Positions 26,856 to 36,543 of a DNA stretch of 64,000 nucleotides are shown piece by piece. The DNA comes from Herbaspirillum sp. RV1423 (GTDB lineage: Bacteria; Pseudomonadota; Gammaproteobacteria; Burkholderiales; Burkholderiaceae_D): assembly GCF_000577615.1 (NCBI RefSeq), contig NZ_CBXX010000002.1, positions 1 through 64,000 of the forward strand, written 5' to 3'. Position 1 is the stretch's first letter; every line of letters begins with the position of its first letter. Both the position numbers and the translations under genes were made by a program. Under the pieces are notes generated by a model, which saw only the letters and a program-made list of their open reading frames with translations, was not told the DNA's origin and made no database searches.

Positions 26856-27539
26856 TCAGGAATGAAATTGCCTCAGGCCATCGAGGTCGAGGATGGTGAT
26901 GCTGCCGTAATCCACTTTCAGCAGCCCGGCTTTTTCCAGCACTTGCAAAGCCTGGTTGGCGCGCTGGCGCGAGGCACCCGAGAGATTGCCGACTTCCTCC
27001 TGCGAAATTTGCAATTCGAGGCCGATGCCGGGATTCAGGTAAGGATTGAACAGCGCGGCCAGGCAACGCGCAACGCGTGCGTCGGGTTCCAGCATGCGGT
27101 CGTATTCCACCAGCGAAATGAACAGGCTAAGGCGCTCATTGAGTTGCGTCACGAGAAAGCGATTGAAGGGAATGCTGTTGTCGAGCAGCCAGAGGTAGGT
27201 GGCTTTGGGCATGTACAGCAACTCGCTGTCGCGCAGCGCCACCACATCGTATTTGCGCGGTTCATCTTTCAGCAGTGAACCTTCGCCGAGCCAGCCGCCG
27301 TTGGCCATGCCGGCGAAGGACACAGTCTTGCCTTCGGGCGAGACGCTGCTCATCTTCAACAAGCCTTCATGCACGCCGATCCAATGCGTGACCGGATCGC
27401 CCTTGCGGCACACGAAACCGCCGGCGGAAATCTTGCGGCTGAACACTTCGGATTGCACGCGCGCCAGTTGTTCGGCGGTCAGCGCGCGCGCCCAGATGCT
27501 CTTGCCCAGCATGTCCCTAATCGATGTCTCAGTTGTCAT
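26856..27539 (-). CDS. Crp/Fnr-family transcriptional regulator
   Basis: About 227 residues. The N-terminal cyclic-nucleotide-binding-like domain runs from about residue 30 to 140 (GGFVCRKGDPVTHWIGVHEGLLKM, GGWLGEGSLL). The C-terminal helix-turn-helix is ISQEEVGNLSGASRQRANQALQVLEKAGLL. There are no N-terminal cysteines of the Fnr iron-sulfur type. The start at 27539 (MTTETSIRDMLGK) is preferred over one at 27560. It is divergent from the acyl-CoA synthetase/liv operon across a 256-nt gap, so it is the likely regulator of that operon. Confidence 0.9.
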   Translation of the reverse strand: MTTETSIRDMLGKSIWARALTAEQLARVQSEVFSRKISAGGFVCRKGDPVTHWIGVHEGLLKMSSVSPEGKTVSFAGMANGGWLGEGSLLKDEPRKYDVVALRDSELLYMPKATYLWLLDNSIPFNRFLVTQLNERLSLFISLVEYDRMLEPDARVARCLAALFNPYLNPGIGLELQISQEEVGNLSGASRQRANQALQVLEKAGLLKVDYGSITILDLDGLRQFHS

Positions 27540-27795
27540 TATGATGCGTCGCAATATCAAAAGTTTGGCAATTGTCCGGCAATTGTCTGCGAGATGACAA
27601 CCCTGCCTCTCAACTCACACTACTATCATCGCACAAAAGCAGCGTACAACCGCCTGACTTGCCGCAGCACAAGAGCAGTAAGTGCGCCGTAAGCATGCCG
27701 GTTCAGACTGACTTGACACATATAGAGACCCAAAACGTTTGTGTTGCGTGCCCGTATCCGGCAGCAATCGGGCGTTTATAAATAAAGGTGGGACG

Positions 27796-29769
27796 ATGGT
27801 GGAGACAACACAACGTCCAGGAGCGCTGACATTTCCGCAGTTGCTTCTGATGCATGCACAGACGCGCCCGGAGCGCCCGGCATTCCGGGAAAAGGATCTG
27901 GGCATCTGGCAAACCACGACGTGGGCGCAGGTTGCCGACGAAGTCAGGGCGTTTGCCTGCGGCCTTGCGGCGCTCGGTTTCAAGCGCGGCATGAGCCTGG
28001 CGATCATCGGCAACAATTGCCCGCGCCTGTATTGGGCGATGTCGGCGACGCAATGCCTGGGCGGTATGCCGGTGCCCTTGTATCAGGACGCGCCGGCAGC
28101 CGACATGGCTTACGTGCTCAACGATGCCGAAATCGATTTCGTCGTCGCCGAAGATCAGGAACAGGTCGACAAGGTCTTTGAAATCAAGCAGAGTTTTTCG
28201 GACGGCGCTGCGCGTCCGACGCACATCATCTATGACGATGTGCGGGGCATGCGCAATTATCGCCAGACCGAATTGTCGTCTTTCGCCAGCGTGCAGGACA
28301 TCGGCCGCGCCTATGACAAAGCCAATCCTTCGTTCTTCATGGACCAGGTCAATGCGCTGACGGCCGACGATATCTCCATCATCCTGTACACCTCCGGCAC
28401 CACCGGCAAGCCCAAGGGCGTCTGCCATTCGCATGCGGCGATGATCGCGACGGCGCAGACGCTGGTCGAGTTCGACCAGTTGAACGATCGCGACGACGTG
28501 CTCTGCTATCTGCCGCTGGCATGGGTGGGCGACTTTTTATATTCATTCGCGCAGACCCATGTGGCGGGCTTCTGCCTCAATTGCCCGGAGTCGCCGAGCA
28601 CGGTGATGAGCGATTTGCGCGAGATCGGACCGACGTACTATTTCGCTCCGCCGCGCATCTATGAAAACATTCTCACGCAGGTGATGATCCGTATCGAGGA
28701 TGCCGGCTGGATCAAGCGCAAGCTGTTCCATGGCTTCATGAAGATTGCGCGCCGCGTCGGCATGCGCATCCTCGACAAGAAGCCGAATGTTTCGCTGGGC
28801 GATCGCTTGCTGTATGCGATCGGCGACCTGATCATCTACGGTCCGCTCAAGAACGTGCTGGGCATGTCGCGCATCCGCGTGGCGTATACCGGCGGCGAAG
28901 CGATCGGCCCCGATCTGTTCGACTTCTATCGTTCGCTCGGCATCAACCTCAAGCAGTTGTACGGCATGACGGAAACCTGCGTGACGGTGTGCATGCAGCC
29001 GTCCGGCGACGTCAGGCTCGACACGGTGGGACGGCCGATGAAAGGCGTCGAGGTCCGCATCGACGCCAGCGGCGAAGTGCTGGTGCGTTCGCCGGGCCTG
29101 ATGAAATCGTATTTCAAACGCCCCGACGCCACTGCCGAGGCCATCGACGAAAACGGTTACTTCCACACCGGCGACGCCGGTTTCTTCGACAGCGATGGCC
29201 ACCTGAAAATCATCGACCGCGCCAAGGATGTCGGCAAGATGGCCGGCGGTGCGATGTTTGCTCCCAAGTACATCGAGAACAAGCTGAAGTTTTTCCCGTT
29301 CATCAAGGAAGCCGTCACCTTCGGCAACCAGCGGGAGCAATGCACGGCTTTCATCAACATCGACATGGATGCAGTCGGCAACTGGGCCGAGCGCCGCAAC
29401 CTGGCCTATAGCGGCTATACCGACCTGGCGGCGCATCCGAGCGTGTACGAACTGGTGGCGGAGTGCGTCGAGAAAGTCAACGCCGACCTCGTGCAGGATC
29501 CCTTGCTGGCGGACTCGCAGATCCATCGCTTCCTGATCCTGCACAAGGAGCTCGACCCCGACGACGATGAACTGACGCGCACCCGCAAAGTGCGGCGCGG
29601 TTTTATTGCCGAGAAGTACGCCGTGCTGATCGACGCGCTGTATGCCGGCAAACGGTCGCAGTACATCGAGACGCAGGTGAAATTCGAAGACGGCCGCCAG
29701 GGCATGATCGCGGCCGACCTGAAGATCGCCGACGTCAAGACTTTCGCCAATCTCAACCAAGCGGCATAG
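27796..29769 (+). CDS. Long-chain-type acyl-CoA synthetase (AMP-forming)
   Basis: 657 residues. The P-loop motif is SIILYTSGTTGKPKGVCHSH (about residue 195), with further adenylation motifs YGMTETC, GYFHTGDAGFFDSDGHLKIIDRAKD and the catalytic C-terminal lysine region. The insert between the N- and C-terminal lobes and the C-terminal DPDDDELTRTRKVRRGF region are typical of FACL-type synthetases. It activates a carboxylic acid to its CoA thioester. It heads an operon with a LIV-type transporter and a second adenylate-forming enzyme, suggesting uptake plus CoA activation of an organic or aromatic acid. Substrate unknown. Start ATG at 27796. Confidence 0.88.
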   Translation: MVETTQRPGALTFPQLLLMHAQTRPERPAFREKDLGIWQTTTWAQVADEVRAFACGLAALGFKRGMSLAIIGNNCPRLYWAMSATQCLGGMPVPLYQDAPAADMAYVLNDAEIDFVVAEDQEQVDKVFEIKQSFSDGAARPTHIIYDDVRGMRNYRQTELSSFASVQDIGRAYDKANPSFFMDQVNALTADDISIILYTSGTTGKPKGVCHSHAAMIATAQTLVEFDQLNDRDDVLCYLPLAWVGDFLYSFAQTHVAGFCLNCPESPSTVMSDLREIGPTYYFAPPRIYENILTQVMIRIEDAGWIKRKLFHGFMKIARRVGMRILDKKPNVSLGDRLLYAIGDLIIYGPLKNVLGMSRIRVAYTGGEAIGPDLFDFYRSLGINLKQLYGMTETCVTVCMQPSGDVRLDTVGRPMKGVEVRIDASGEVLVRSPGLMKSYFKRPDATAEAIDENGYFHTGDAGFFDSDGHLKIIDRAKDVGKMAGGAMFAPKYIENKLKFFPFIKEAVTFGNQREQCTAFINIDMDAVGNWAERRNLAYSGYTDLAAHPSVYELVAECVEKVNADLVQDPLLADSQIHRFLILHKELDPDDDELTRTRKVRRGFIAEKYAVLIDALYAGKRSQYIETQVKFEDGRQGMIAADLKIADVKTFANLNQAA

Positions 29770-29775
29770 GCCTGC

Positions 29776-30654
29776 ATGACCATCATGAAAAGACACGTCA
29801 CGGAAGAAGTGCAGCCGATGGAACCCGCGCCGCTGCAGCAGGAACGACACGATGCGATGGCGGAGACGGACGGTGGCCGCAGGATCGGCGAGGTGATCCT
29901 CGACCTGCAAAACATTTCGCTGTCGTTCGGCGGCGTCAGGGCGCTGACCGATATTTCGTTCAACGTGCGCGAGCACGAGATCCGCGCCATCATCGGTCCC
30001 AACGGCGCCGGCAAGAGCTCGATGATCAACGTCATCAACGGCGTGTACCATCCGCAGAAAGGCAACATTGTCTTTCGCGGCGAGCAGCGCCACAGCATGC
30101 ATCCGAGCAAGGTGGCGCGGCAAGGCATCGCGCGCACTTTCCAGAACATCGCCTTGTTCAAAGGCATGACCGTGCTCGACAACATCATGACCGGGCGCAA
30201 CACCAAGATGCATTCGAGCTTTCTTTCCAATGCCATCTGGTGGGGCAGCGCGCGCAATGAAGAAATCCTGCATCGCCGCAAGGTCGAGGAAGTGATCGAT
30301 TTTCTCGAGATCCAGCACATCCGCAAGACGCCGGTGGGGCGCCTGCCCTACGGCTTGCAAAAACGCGTCGAGCTGGCGCGCGCACTGGCGGCCGAGCCGG
30401 GCATGCTGTTGTTGGATGAACCGATGGCCGGCATGAACGTGGAAGAGAAGCAGGACATGTGTCGTTTCATCCTCGACGTCAATGAGCAGTTCGGGACCAC
30501 CATCGTGCTGATCGAACATGACATGGGCGTGGTGATGGATATCTCGGACCGCGTGGTCGTACTCGATTACGGCAAGAAGATCGGCGACGGCACGCCCGAC
30601 GAAGTGATGGCCAACCCGGAAGTGATCAAGGCCTATCTAGGCACTTCTCACTGA
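29776..30654 (+). CDS. livG: LIV-type ABC transporter ATP-binding protein LivG
   Basis: 292 residues. Walker A GPNGAGKSSMINV, signature LPYGLQKRVELARALA in place of LSGGQ (a LivG trait), Walker B MLLLDEPMAGMN and H-loop VLIEHDMGVVMD. An N-terminal extension of about 38 residues precedes the domain. It energises import through the LivH/LivM permeases. It starts 6 nt after the synthetase stop codon, so it is clearly in one operon. Confidence 0.92.
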   Translation: MTIMKRHVTEEVQPMEPAPLQQERHDAMAETDGGRRIGEVILDLQNISLSFGGVRALTDISFNVREHEIRAIIGPNGAGKSSMINVINGVYHPQKGNIVFRGEQRHSMHPSKVARQGIARTFQNIALFKGMTVLDNIMTGRNTKMHSSFLSNAIWWGSARNEEILHRRKVEEVIDFLEIQHIRKTPVGRLPYGLQKRVELARALAAEPGMLLLDEPMAGMNVEEKQDMCRFILDVNEQFGTTIVLIEHDMGVVMDISDRVVVLDYGKKIGDGTPDEVMANPEVIKAYLGTSH

Positions 30655-30686
30655 GTCGACTGAAACAGGAATAGCGGAGAACGCAG

Positions 30687-31601
30687 ATGCAATTTTTCTT
30701 TGAAGTGACGCTGAGCGGCTTGCTGTCCGGCCTGATGTATTCGCTGGTGGCGCTCGGTTTCGTGCTGATTTACAAAGCCTCGGGCGTGTTCAATTTCGCC
30801 CAGGGCGCAATGGTGTATTTCGCCGCGCTGGCGGTGGTCGGACTGATGGAGAAGGGCATGCCGATGTGGGCAGCCATCATCGGCGCGTTCGTGGTGATGA
30901 TTCTGGTCGGCCTCGCCACGGAGCGCTTCGTCTTGCGCAAGCTGGTCAATCAGCCGCCGATCACCTTGTTCATGGCGACCATCGGCCTGGCTTTTTTCCT
31001 CGAAGGGCTGGGACCGTTGCTGTTCGGCAGCGAAGTGCGGCCGATCGAACTGGGCATCGTCGACGAACCGATCATGTCGATCATGGACAGCATTGGTATC
31101 GGCATTTCCAAGTTCGATCTGTTTGCATCAGGCATGGTGATCCTGCTGGTGGCGCTGCTGGCGCTGTTTTTCCAGAAGACCAAAGTCGGCCGCGCGTTGC
31201 GCGCAGTCGCCGACGACCATCAGGCCGCGCTTTCGTTGGGCATCCCGCTCCAGCACATCTGGGCGGTGGTATGGGGCGTGGCCGGTTTCGTCGCGCTGGT
31301 GGCGGGCCTGCTGTGGGGTTCGCGCAATGGCGTGCAGTTCGCATTGACGATGACGGCGCTGAAGGCCTTGCCGGTGTTGATCCTGGGCGGCTTCACCTCG
31401 ATCCCGGGCGCGATTGTCGGCGGTCTTATCATCGGCGCATCGGAGAAGCTTGCGGAAATTTATATTCCGCCGGTGCTGCAGGATCTGTTCGGCGGAAACT
31501 TCGGCGGCATCGAAGGTTGGTTTCCGTATGTGTTTGCCTTGCTGTTCCTGCTGGTGCGGCCGGAGGGATTGTTTGGCGAGAGGTATATCGACCGCGTCTG
31601 A
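30687..31601 (+). CDS. livH: LIV-type ABC transporter permease LivH
   Basis: 304 residues and about eight hydrophobic segments. The family motif region FNFAQGAMVYFAAL follows the first helix. The cytoplasmic EAA-like loop is around GRALRAVADDHQAALSLGI, and the C-terminal GFTSIPGAIVGGLIIGASE is typical. It is the inner-membrane subunit paired with LivM. A palindromic repeat (31628-31721) follows before livM. Confidence 0.92.
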   Translation: MQFFFEVTLSGLLSGLMYSLVALGFVLIYKASGVFNFAQGAMVYFAALAVVGLMEKGMPMWAAIIGAFVVMILVGLATERFVLRKLVNQPPITLFMATIGLAFFLEGLGPLLFGSEVRPIELGIVDEPIMSIMDSIGIGISKFDLFASGMVILLVALLALFFQKTKVGRALRAVADDHQAALSLGIPLQHIWAVVWGVAGFVALVAGLLWGSRNGVQFALTMTALKALPVLILGGFTSIPGAIVGGLIIGASEKLAEIYIPPVLQDLFGGNFGGIEGWFPYVFALLFLLVRPEGLFGERYIDRV

Positions 31602-31627
31602 CGAAGACGCACAGAGTGCAATAAACG

Positions 31628-31721
31628 CCGTCATTCCCGCGAAAGCAGGAATCCAGCGTCGTCCGATGATTGAAGCCATCGGACAAAACAACACTGGGTC
31701 CCGGCGTGCGCCGGGACGACG
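31628..31721. repeat. Composite palindromic repeat, copy 2, inside the liv operon
   Basis: CGTCATTCCCGCGAAAGCAG opens the unit, with hairpin ATTCC/GGAAT, a middle CCATCGGAC-type stem and a closing hairpin GTCCCGGCG/CGCCGGGAC. The tail GGGACGACGG is shared with copies 1 and 3. It separates livH from livM in a 194-nt gap, while most other operon gaps are under 100 nt. Confidence 0.7.
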
Positions 31722-31795
31722 GAGATGAAAATAAGTGGTGGAAGCGCGTAGCTGACGGCGAGCGTCGCACCGGACGGAGACACAGGAGAAACACT

Positions 31796-32872
31796 ATGCT
31801 TTATCGCGAGGCCGGACAGTTCAAGACGTCGTACATTGCCGACAGCCAGATATTTCCCATCCGCCAGGATCGCATCGGCATGGCGATCCTGCTGGCGGTG
31901 GCGTTCGTCGGCATTCCGCTGGTCGGCAGCGAGTATTGGTTTTCGGCGATCCTGATTCCTTTCCTGGTGTTTGCGCTGGCGGCGCTCGGGTTGAATATCC
32001 TCACCGGTTACGCCGGCCAGTTGTCGCTCGGGTCGGCGGCCTTCATGGCGGTGGGCGCGTATGCAGCCTATAACTTCCAGTTGCGCATCGAAGGCGTTCC
32101 CATCCTGCTGTCCTTCATCCTGGCCGGCGGCTGCGCCGCGCTGGTGGGCATCGTGTTCGGCTTGCCGTCGTTGCGCATCAAGGGCTTTTATCTTGCCGTG
32201 GCGACGCTGGCGGCGCAGTTTTTCGTGGTCTGGGCGCTGACCAAGTTTTCCTGGTTCTCCAACGATAGTTCGTCGGGCGTGATCAGCACGCAGAAGATCG
32301 ATTTTTTCGGCATCGACATCAACTCGCCGGTCAAAAAATACCTGTTCGTGCTCGGCATCGTCTGCGTGATGGCGCTGCTGGCCAAGAACCTGGTGCGTTC
32401 CTCGACCGGTCGCGCCTGGATGGCGGTGCGCGACATGGACGTGGCGGCGGAAGTGATCGGCATCCAGTTGATGCGCACCAAGCTGCTGGCGTTCGCCGTA
32501 AGCTCTTTTTTCTGCGGCGTGGCCGGTGCGCTGTATGCGTTCTGCTACCTCGGCTCGGTGGAGCCGGACGGCTTCTCGCTGGACCTGTCGTTCCGCATCC
32601 TGTTCATGATCATCATCGGCGGCGTGGGCAGCATCCTCGGCGCTTTCCTCGGTTCGGCATTCATTTTGCTGCTGCCGATCTTCCTCGACAATGTGCTGCC
32701 GCCGCTGGCCTCTTTCCTGCACCTGCCGTTCACCAACGCCACGGTGTCGCACATCCAGTTGATGCTGTTCGGCGGACTGATCATTTTCTTCCTGATTGTC
32801 GAGCCGCACGGGCTGGCGCGCCTGTGGCAGATCGCCAAGGAAAAGCTGCGTTTGTGGCCGTTCCCGCATTAA
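31796..32872 (+). CDS. livM: LIV-type ABC transporter permease LivM
   Basis: 358 residues with about nine to ten hydrophobic segments. The family motif GLNILTGYAGQLSLGSAAFMAVGAY is near residue 75, the cytoplasmic loop RAWMAVRDMDVAAEVIGI is near 215, and the GGVGSILGAFLGSAF segment near 280. The start at 31796 follows a CAGGAGAA ribosome binding site; the frame is open upstream through the repeat but that part is not protein-like. Confidence 0.92.
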   Translation: MLYREAGQFKTSYIADSQIFPIRQDRIGMAILLAVAFVGIPLVGSEYWFSAILIPFLVFALAALGLNILTGYAGQLSLGSAAFMAVGAYAAYNFQLRIEGVPILLSFILAGGCAALVGIVFGLPSLRIKGFYLAVATLAAQFFVVWALTKFSWFSNDSSSGVISTQKIDFFGIDINSPVKKYLFVLGIVCVMALLAKNLVRSSTGRAWMAVRDMDVAAEVIGIQLMRTKLLAFAVSSFFCGVAGALYAFCYLGSVEPDGFSLDLSFRILFMIIIGGVGSILGAFLGSAFILLLPIFLDNVLPPLASFLHLPFTNATVSHIQLMLFGGLIIFFLIVEPHGLARLWQIAKEKLRLWPFPH

Positions 32873-32953
32873 TGCATTTTCAGAAGTAAAACGATGCGTG
32901 CCCAGAAGTAAAATGAGGTACGCACATGGGTAATAAAACTCAAGGAGACAGGA

Positions 32954-34276
32954 ATGAAAAGCATCAAACAGCTTGTGCTTGCCGCGACCGTCGCTGCAAG
33001 CCTGTTGGTTCCGGCGCTGCCGGCAATGGCGCAGGCCAGCGATCAGTTCATCGCGATTCCCAGTTATCGTGTCGGTCCTTACGGCACCAACGGCCAGTCG
33101 TATTACGGCGGCTATGTCGATTACTTCAACTACGTCAATCTGAAGGACGGCGGCGTCAACGGCGTCAAGCTGTCCTGGGAAGAGTGCGAGACCGAGTACA
33201 ACAACGCCAAGGGCGTCGAGTGCTATGAGCGCATGAAGAACAAGAATCCGGTGACCAAAGGGACCGCGATCAATTCCATGGCGACCGGTATTTCTTATGC
33301 GCTGATCGACAAGAGCGTGGAAGACAAGGTGCCGCTGCTGATGATGGGTTACGGCCGCACCGACGCGGTGGACGGTTCGGTGTTCCCGTATGCTTTTCCG
33401 CTGGTGACGACGTACCAGATGCAGGTATCGGCGATCGTCAAGTTCCTCACCACGAAGAACGGCGGTTCGCTGGCCGGTAAGAAGATCGTGTTCCTCTATC
33501 ACGATTCGGCTTACGGCAAGGAACCTATCGTCGCGCTGGAAGCGGAAGCCACGCTGGGCAAGTTCAAGGTCGTACAGATCCCCGTTGCGCATCCCGGTAA
33601 CGAACAGGGCGCGCAATGGCTGAAGATCCGCCAGGAAAATCCCGACTACGTGATTTTCTGGGGCTGGGGCGTGATGAACCAGACCGCGCTGAAGGCGGCG
33701 CAAAAGGTCGGTTATGCGCGCGACAAGATCATCGGTTCATGGTGGGCCGGCTCTGAAGAAGACACGATTCCCGCCGGCGAAGCCGCCAAGGGTTACATGA
33801 GTGCGACCTGGAAAGTGGCGGGCAAGGGCGTGCCGCTGATCGCCGATATCGAGAAGGTGGTCTACGGCGCCGGCAAGGGTAACCTGCAGGACAAGGCCAA
33901 GATCGGTTCCATCCTGTATAACCGCGGCGTGTCGGCGGCAATCGCTACGGTGGAAGCCGTACGCACGGCCCAGGGCAAGTTCGGCAAGGGCAAGGTCATG
34001 AGCGGCGAGGACGTGCGCTGGGGCCTGGAAAACCTCAACATCACCAATGCCCGCTTGCAGCAACTGGGGGCCACCGGCCTGCTGCCGGAGATCAAGACTT
34101 CCTGCGACAACCATGAAGGTTCCGGCAAGGTCAAGATCCAGCAATGGGACGGCAGCAAGTGGGTGCTGGTGTCGGACTGGATTGAAGGCAACAAGAACCT
34201 GATCCACCCACTGTTCAAAGCATCCGCCGCCAAGTACGCAAAGGAAAAGGGAATCACCCCTGCCTGCATGAAGTAG
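32954..34276 (+). CDS. ABC transporter periplasmic substrate-binding protein (LIV/Peripla_BP_6 type)
   Basis: 440 residues. A Sec signal peptide (MKSIKQLVLAATVAASLLVP, cleavage after AMA) is followed by a type I periplasmic binding fold: FIAIPSYRVGPYGTNGQSYYGG, KKIVFLYHDSAYGKEPI, VAHPGNEQGAQW. It is longer than classic LivK, like binding proteins for aromatic acids, amides or related compounds in betaproteobacteria. It delivers the ligand to LivHM. An AAGGAGA ribosome binding site precedes the ATG. Confidence 0.9.
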   Translation: MKSIKQLVLAATVAASLLVPALPAMAQASDQFIAIPSYRVGPYGTNGQSYYGGYVDYFNYVNLKDGGVNGVKLSWEECETEYNNAKGVECYERMKNKNPVTKGTAINSMATGISYALIDKSVEDKVPLLMMGYGRTDAVDGSVFPYAFPLVTTYQMQVSAIVKFLTTKNGGSLAGKKIVFLYHDSAYGKEPIVALEAEATLGKFKVVQIPVAHPGNEQGAQWLKIRQENPDYVIFWGWGVMNQTALKAAQKVGYARDKIIGSWWAGSEEDTIPAGEAAKGYMSATWKVAGKGVPLIADIEKVVYGAGKGNLQDKAKIGSILYNRGVSAAIATVEAVRTAQGKFGKGKVMSGEDVRWGLENLNITNARLQQLGATGLLPEIKTSCDNHEGSGKVKIQQWDGSKWVLVSDWIEGNKNLIHPLFKASAAKYAKEKGITPACMK

Positions 34277-34365
34277 GCGTCGGCGCCGGCGTGTTGGAAT
34301 GTATCGGCGCGCCGGCGCTTTCTTGAAAGATGGTCCGAAAACAGGCAGGCAAAGCTGGAGCGAGC

Positions 34366-35169
34366 ATGGGTACAGCACTCAACATCAACAACATCGAAGT
34401 CATTTACGACCATGTGATCCTGGTCCTCAAGGGAGTGTCGCTGGCGGTGCCGGAAGGCAAGATCGTCGCACTCCTGGGCGCCAACGGAGCGGGCAAGAGC
34501 ACAACGCTGAAGGCGATTTCCAACCTGCTGAGCGCCGAACGCGGCGACGTTACCAAGGGCAGTATCGAATTCAGGGGCGAGCGCGTCGATCAGTTGACGC
34601 CCAACGACCTGGTCAGGCGCGGCGTGATTCAGGTGATGGAAGGCCGGCATTGTTTCGGCCACCTTACCGTGGAAGAAAACCTGCTGACCGGCGCCTATAC
34701 GCGCAATATCGGCAACGCCGAAGTGAAGCGGGAACTGGAAAAGATCTACGACTATTTTCCACGCCTGAAGGTGCGCCGCAAGTCGCAATCCGGCTATACC
34801 TCCGGCGGCGAACAGCAAATGACCGCGATCGGCCGGGCGATGATGGCCAAGCCGTCGATGATTTTGCTCGACGAGCCGTCGATGGGGCTGGCGCCGCAGA
34901 TCGTCGAAGAAATCTTCGAGATCGTCAAAGACCTCAACACCAAGGAAAACGTGTCTTTCCTGCTGGCGGAACAGAACACGATGGTGGCGCTGCGTTATGC
35001 CGATTTCGGCTACATCCTCGAAAACGGCCGCGTGGTGATGGAAGGTGCGGCCAACGACCTTGCCAGCAACGAAGACGTCAAGGAGTTCTACCTCGGCGTG
35101 TCGGCGGCGGGGCGCAAGAATTTCCGCGACATGAAGTTCTATCGGCGGCGCAAGCGCTGGCTGGCTTAG
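34366..35169 (+). CDS. livF: LIV-type ABC transporter ATP-binding protein LivF
   Basis: 267 residues. Walker A LGANGAGKSTTLKA, signature YTSGGEQQMTAIGRAMM, Walker B MILLDEPSMGLAP and H-loop region LLAEQNTMVALR. It is the second ATPase of the LIV-type transporter. The start at 34366 has a CTGGAG ribosome binding site 5 nt upstream; an in-frame start at 34330 would add 12 residues. Separation of livF from livG by the binding protein is common in this transporter type. Confidence 0.92.
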   Translation: MGTALNINNIEVIYDHVILVLKGVSLAVPEGKIVALLGANGAGKSTTLKAISNLLSAERGDVTKGSIEFRGERVDQLTPNDLVRRGVIQVMEGRHCFGHLTVEENLLTGAYTRNIGNAEVKRELEKIYDYFPRLKVRRKSQSGYTSGGEQQMTAIGRAMMAKPSMILLDEPSMGLAPQIVEEIFEIVKDLNTKENVSFLLAEQNTMVALRYADFGYILENGRVVMEGAANDLASNEDVKEFYLGVSAAGRKNFRDMKFYRRRKRWLA

Positions 35170-35277
35170 CGCCGGCGGCGTTGCTTTTTCTTGCCGTACC
35201 TTCGTACTAGCGGCTTCTAATATAGGTGCGGCGTGTGCCGCAACAGTTCTTCCTCAGTCCACGCATACGGTAAATCC

Positions 35278-36531
35278 ATGTCCGACATTCTCGACCCTTC
35301 AGAACAACGCGATCCGCAGCAGCGCGAAGCCGCGCTCATGTCTGCCTTGCCCGGCCTGGTGGCGCGCGCGCAGGGTGCAGAAGGCTGGCGTCGCATTCTC
35401 GACAGCGTCAGTGCCGGTGACATCCGCGACCGCGCCGCACTGGCGCAATTGCCGGTCACGCGCAAGTCGGACCTGAAAGATCTGCAGGCTGCGACGCCGC
35501 CGTTCGGCGGGCTCAACACCACGCCGCATCGTCAGTTGCGGCGCCTGTTCGTATCGCCCGGACCGATCTTCGATCCGGAGGGGCATAACCAGGACTGGTG
35601 GCGTTTCGAGCGGCCGATGCGCGCGCTCGGGCTGCGCGCCGGGCACATCATCCAGAACTGTTTTTCCTACCATTTCACGCCGGCCGCGTTCATGGCCGAA
35701 GGCGCGGCGGCCAAACTCGGCTGCGCGGTAATCCCGTCGGGCATCGGCCAGACCGAATTGCAGGTGCAGACCATGGCGTCGCTGAAGCCGGATGCCTATG
35801 TCGGCACGCCGTCCTTCCTCAAGATCATCATCGAGAAAGCGCAGGAGATGGGGGTCGCGCTCGACAGCCTGCAACGCGCGCTGGTCAGCGCCGAAGCCTT
35901 GCCGCCGTCGCTGCGCAACTGGTTTCACGCCAATGGCGTACCCAATGTGTTGCAACTGTACGCGTCGGCGGATATCGGCAATATCGCCTACGAGTCGATC
36001 AGCGAGGGCAAGGTCAATCCCGGAATGATCCTCGACGAAGACCTGATCCTTGAAATCGTCCGGCCCGGCACCGGCGATCCGGTCGGGCCGGGCGAGGTCG
36101 GCGAAGTGGTGGTGACCTCGTTCAATCCCGATTATCCGTTGATCCGTTTCGGCACCGGGGACTTGTCGGCCGTACTGGACGGCGTCTCGCCGTGCGGACG
36201 CACCAACACGCGCATCGAGGGCTGGATGGGACGCGCCGACCAGACCACCAAGGTGCGCGGCATGTTCGTGCATCCGTCGCAGGTGGCGGAAATCGCGCGC
36301 CGCCACGGATTGATCCTCAAGGCGCGGCTGGTGGTCAGCGGCGAGATGGCCAGCGACAGCATGACCCTGCATTGCGAAACCATGGACATGGAAAGTGCGG
36401 CGGCGCAGGCGGCGGCGATTGCCGACAGCGTGCGCGACATTACCAAGCTGAGGGGGGAGGTGCTGTTTGCTGCCCCTGGAAGCTTGCCGAACGACGGCAA
36501 GGTGATCGAGGACGCGCGCAAGTACGAATGA
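35278..36531 (+). CDS. Phenylacetate-CoA-ligase-like adenylate-forming enzyme
   Basis: 417 residues, the length of PaaK-type ligases. Visible segments include LYASADIGNIAYES (the YGxxE-like motif), GEVVVTSFNPDYPLIRFGTGDLSAVL and GRADQTTKVRGMFVHPSQV, the C-terminal lobe motif of PaaK proteins. The usual glycine-rich P-loop is weak (RRLFVSPGPIFDP replaces the TSGTTG stretch), as in a subset of PaaK-like ligases. It probably forms a CoA thioester with an aromatic or short organic acid. It lies 108 nt after livF on the same strand. Confidence 0.8.
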   Translation: MSDILDPSEQRDPQQREAALMSALPGLVARAQGAEGWRRILDSVSAGDIRDRAALAQLPVTRKSDLKDLQAATPPFGGLNTTPHRQLRRLFVSPGPIFDPEGHNQDWWRFERPMRALGLRAGHIIQNCFSYHFTPAAFMAEGAAAKLGCAVIPSGIGQTELQVQTMASLKPDAYVGTPSFLKIIIEKAQEMGVALDSLQRALVSAEALPPSLRNWFHANGVPNVLQLYASADIGNIAYESISEGKVNPGMILDEDLILEIVRPGTGDPVGPGEVGEVVVTSFNPDYPLIRFGTGDLSAVLDGVSPCGRTNTRIEGWMGRADQTTKVRGMFVHPSQVAEIARRHGLILKARLVVSGEMASDSMTLHCETMDMESAAAQAAAIADSVRDITKLRGEVLFAAPGSLPNDGKVIEDARKYE

Positions 36532-36543
36532 ACGAAAGAGCGT

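Noticed and set aside
28543..33703. Very long minus-strand open frames opposite the acyl-CoA synthetase and liv genes
   Set aside because: They mirror the codon pattern of well-identified plus-strand genes, are rich in His/Arg/Gln and show no family motifs.
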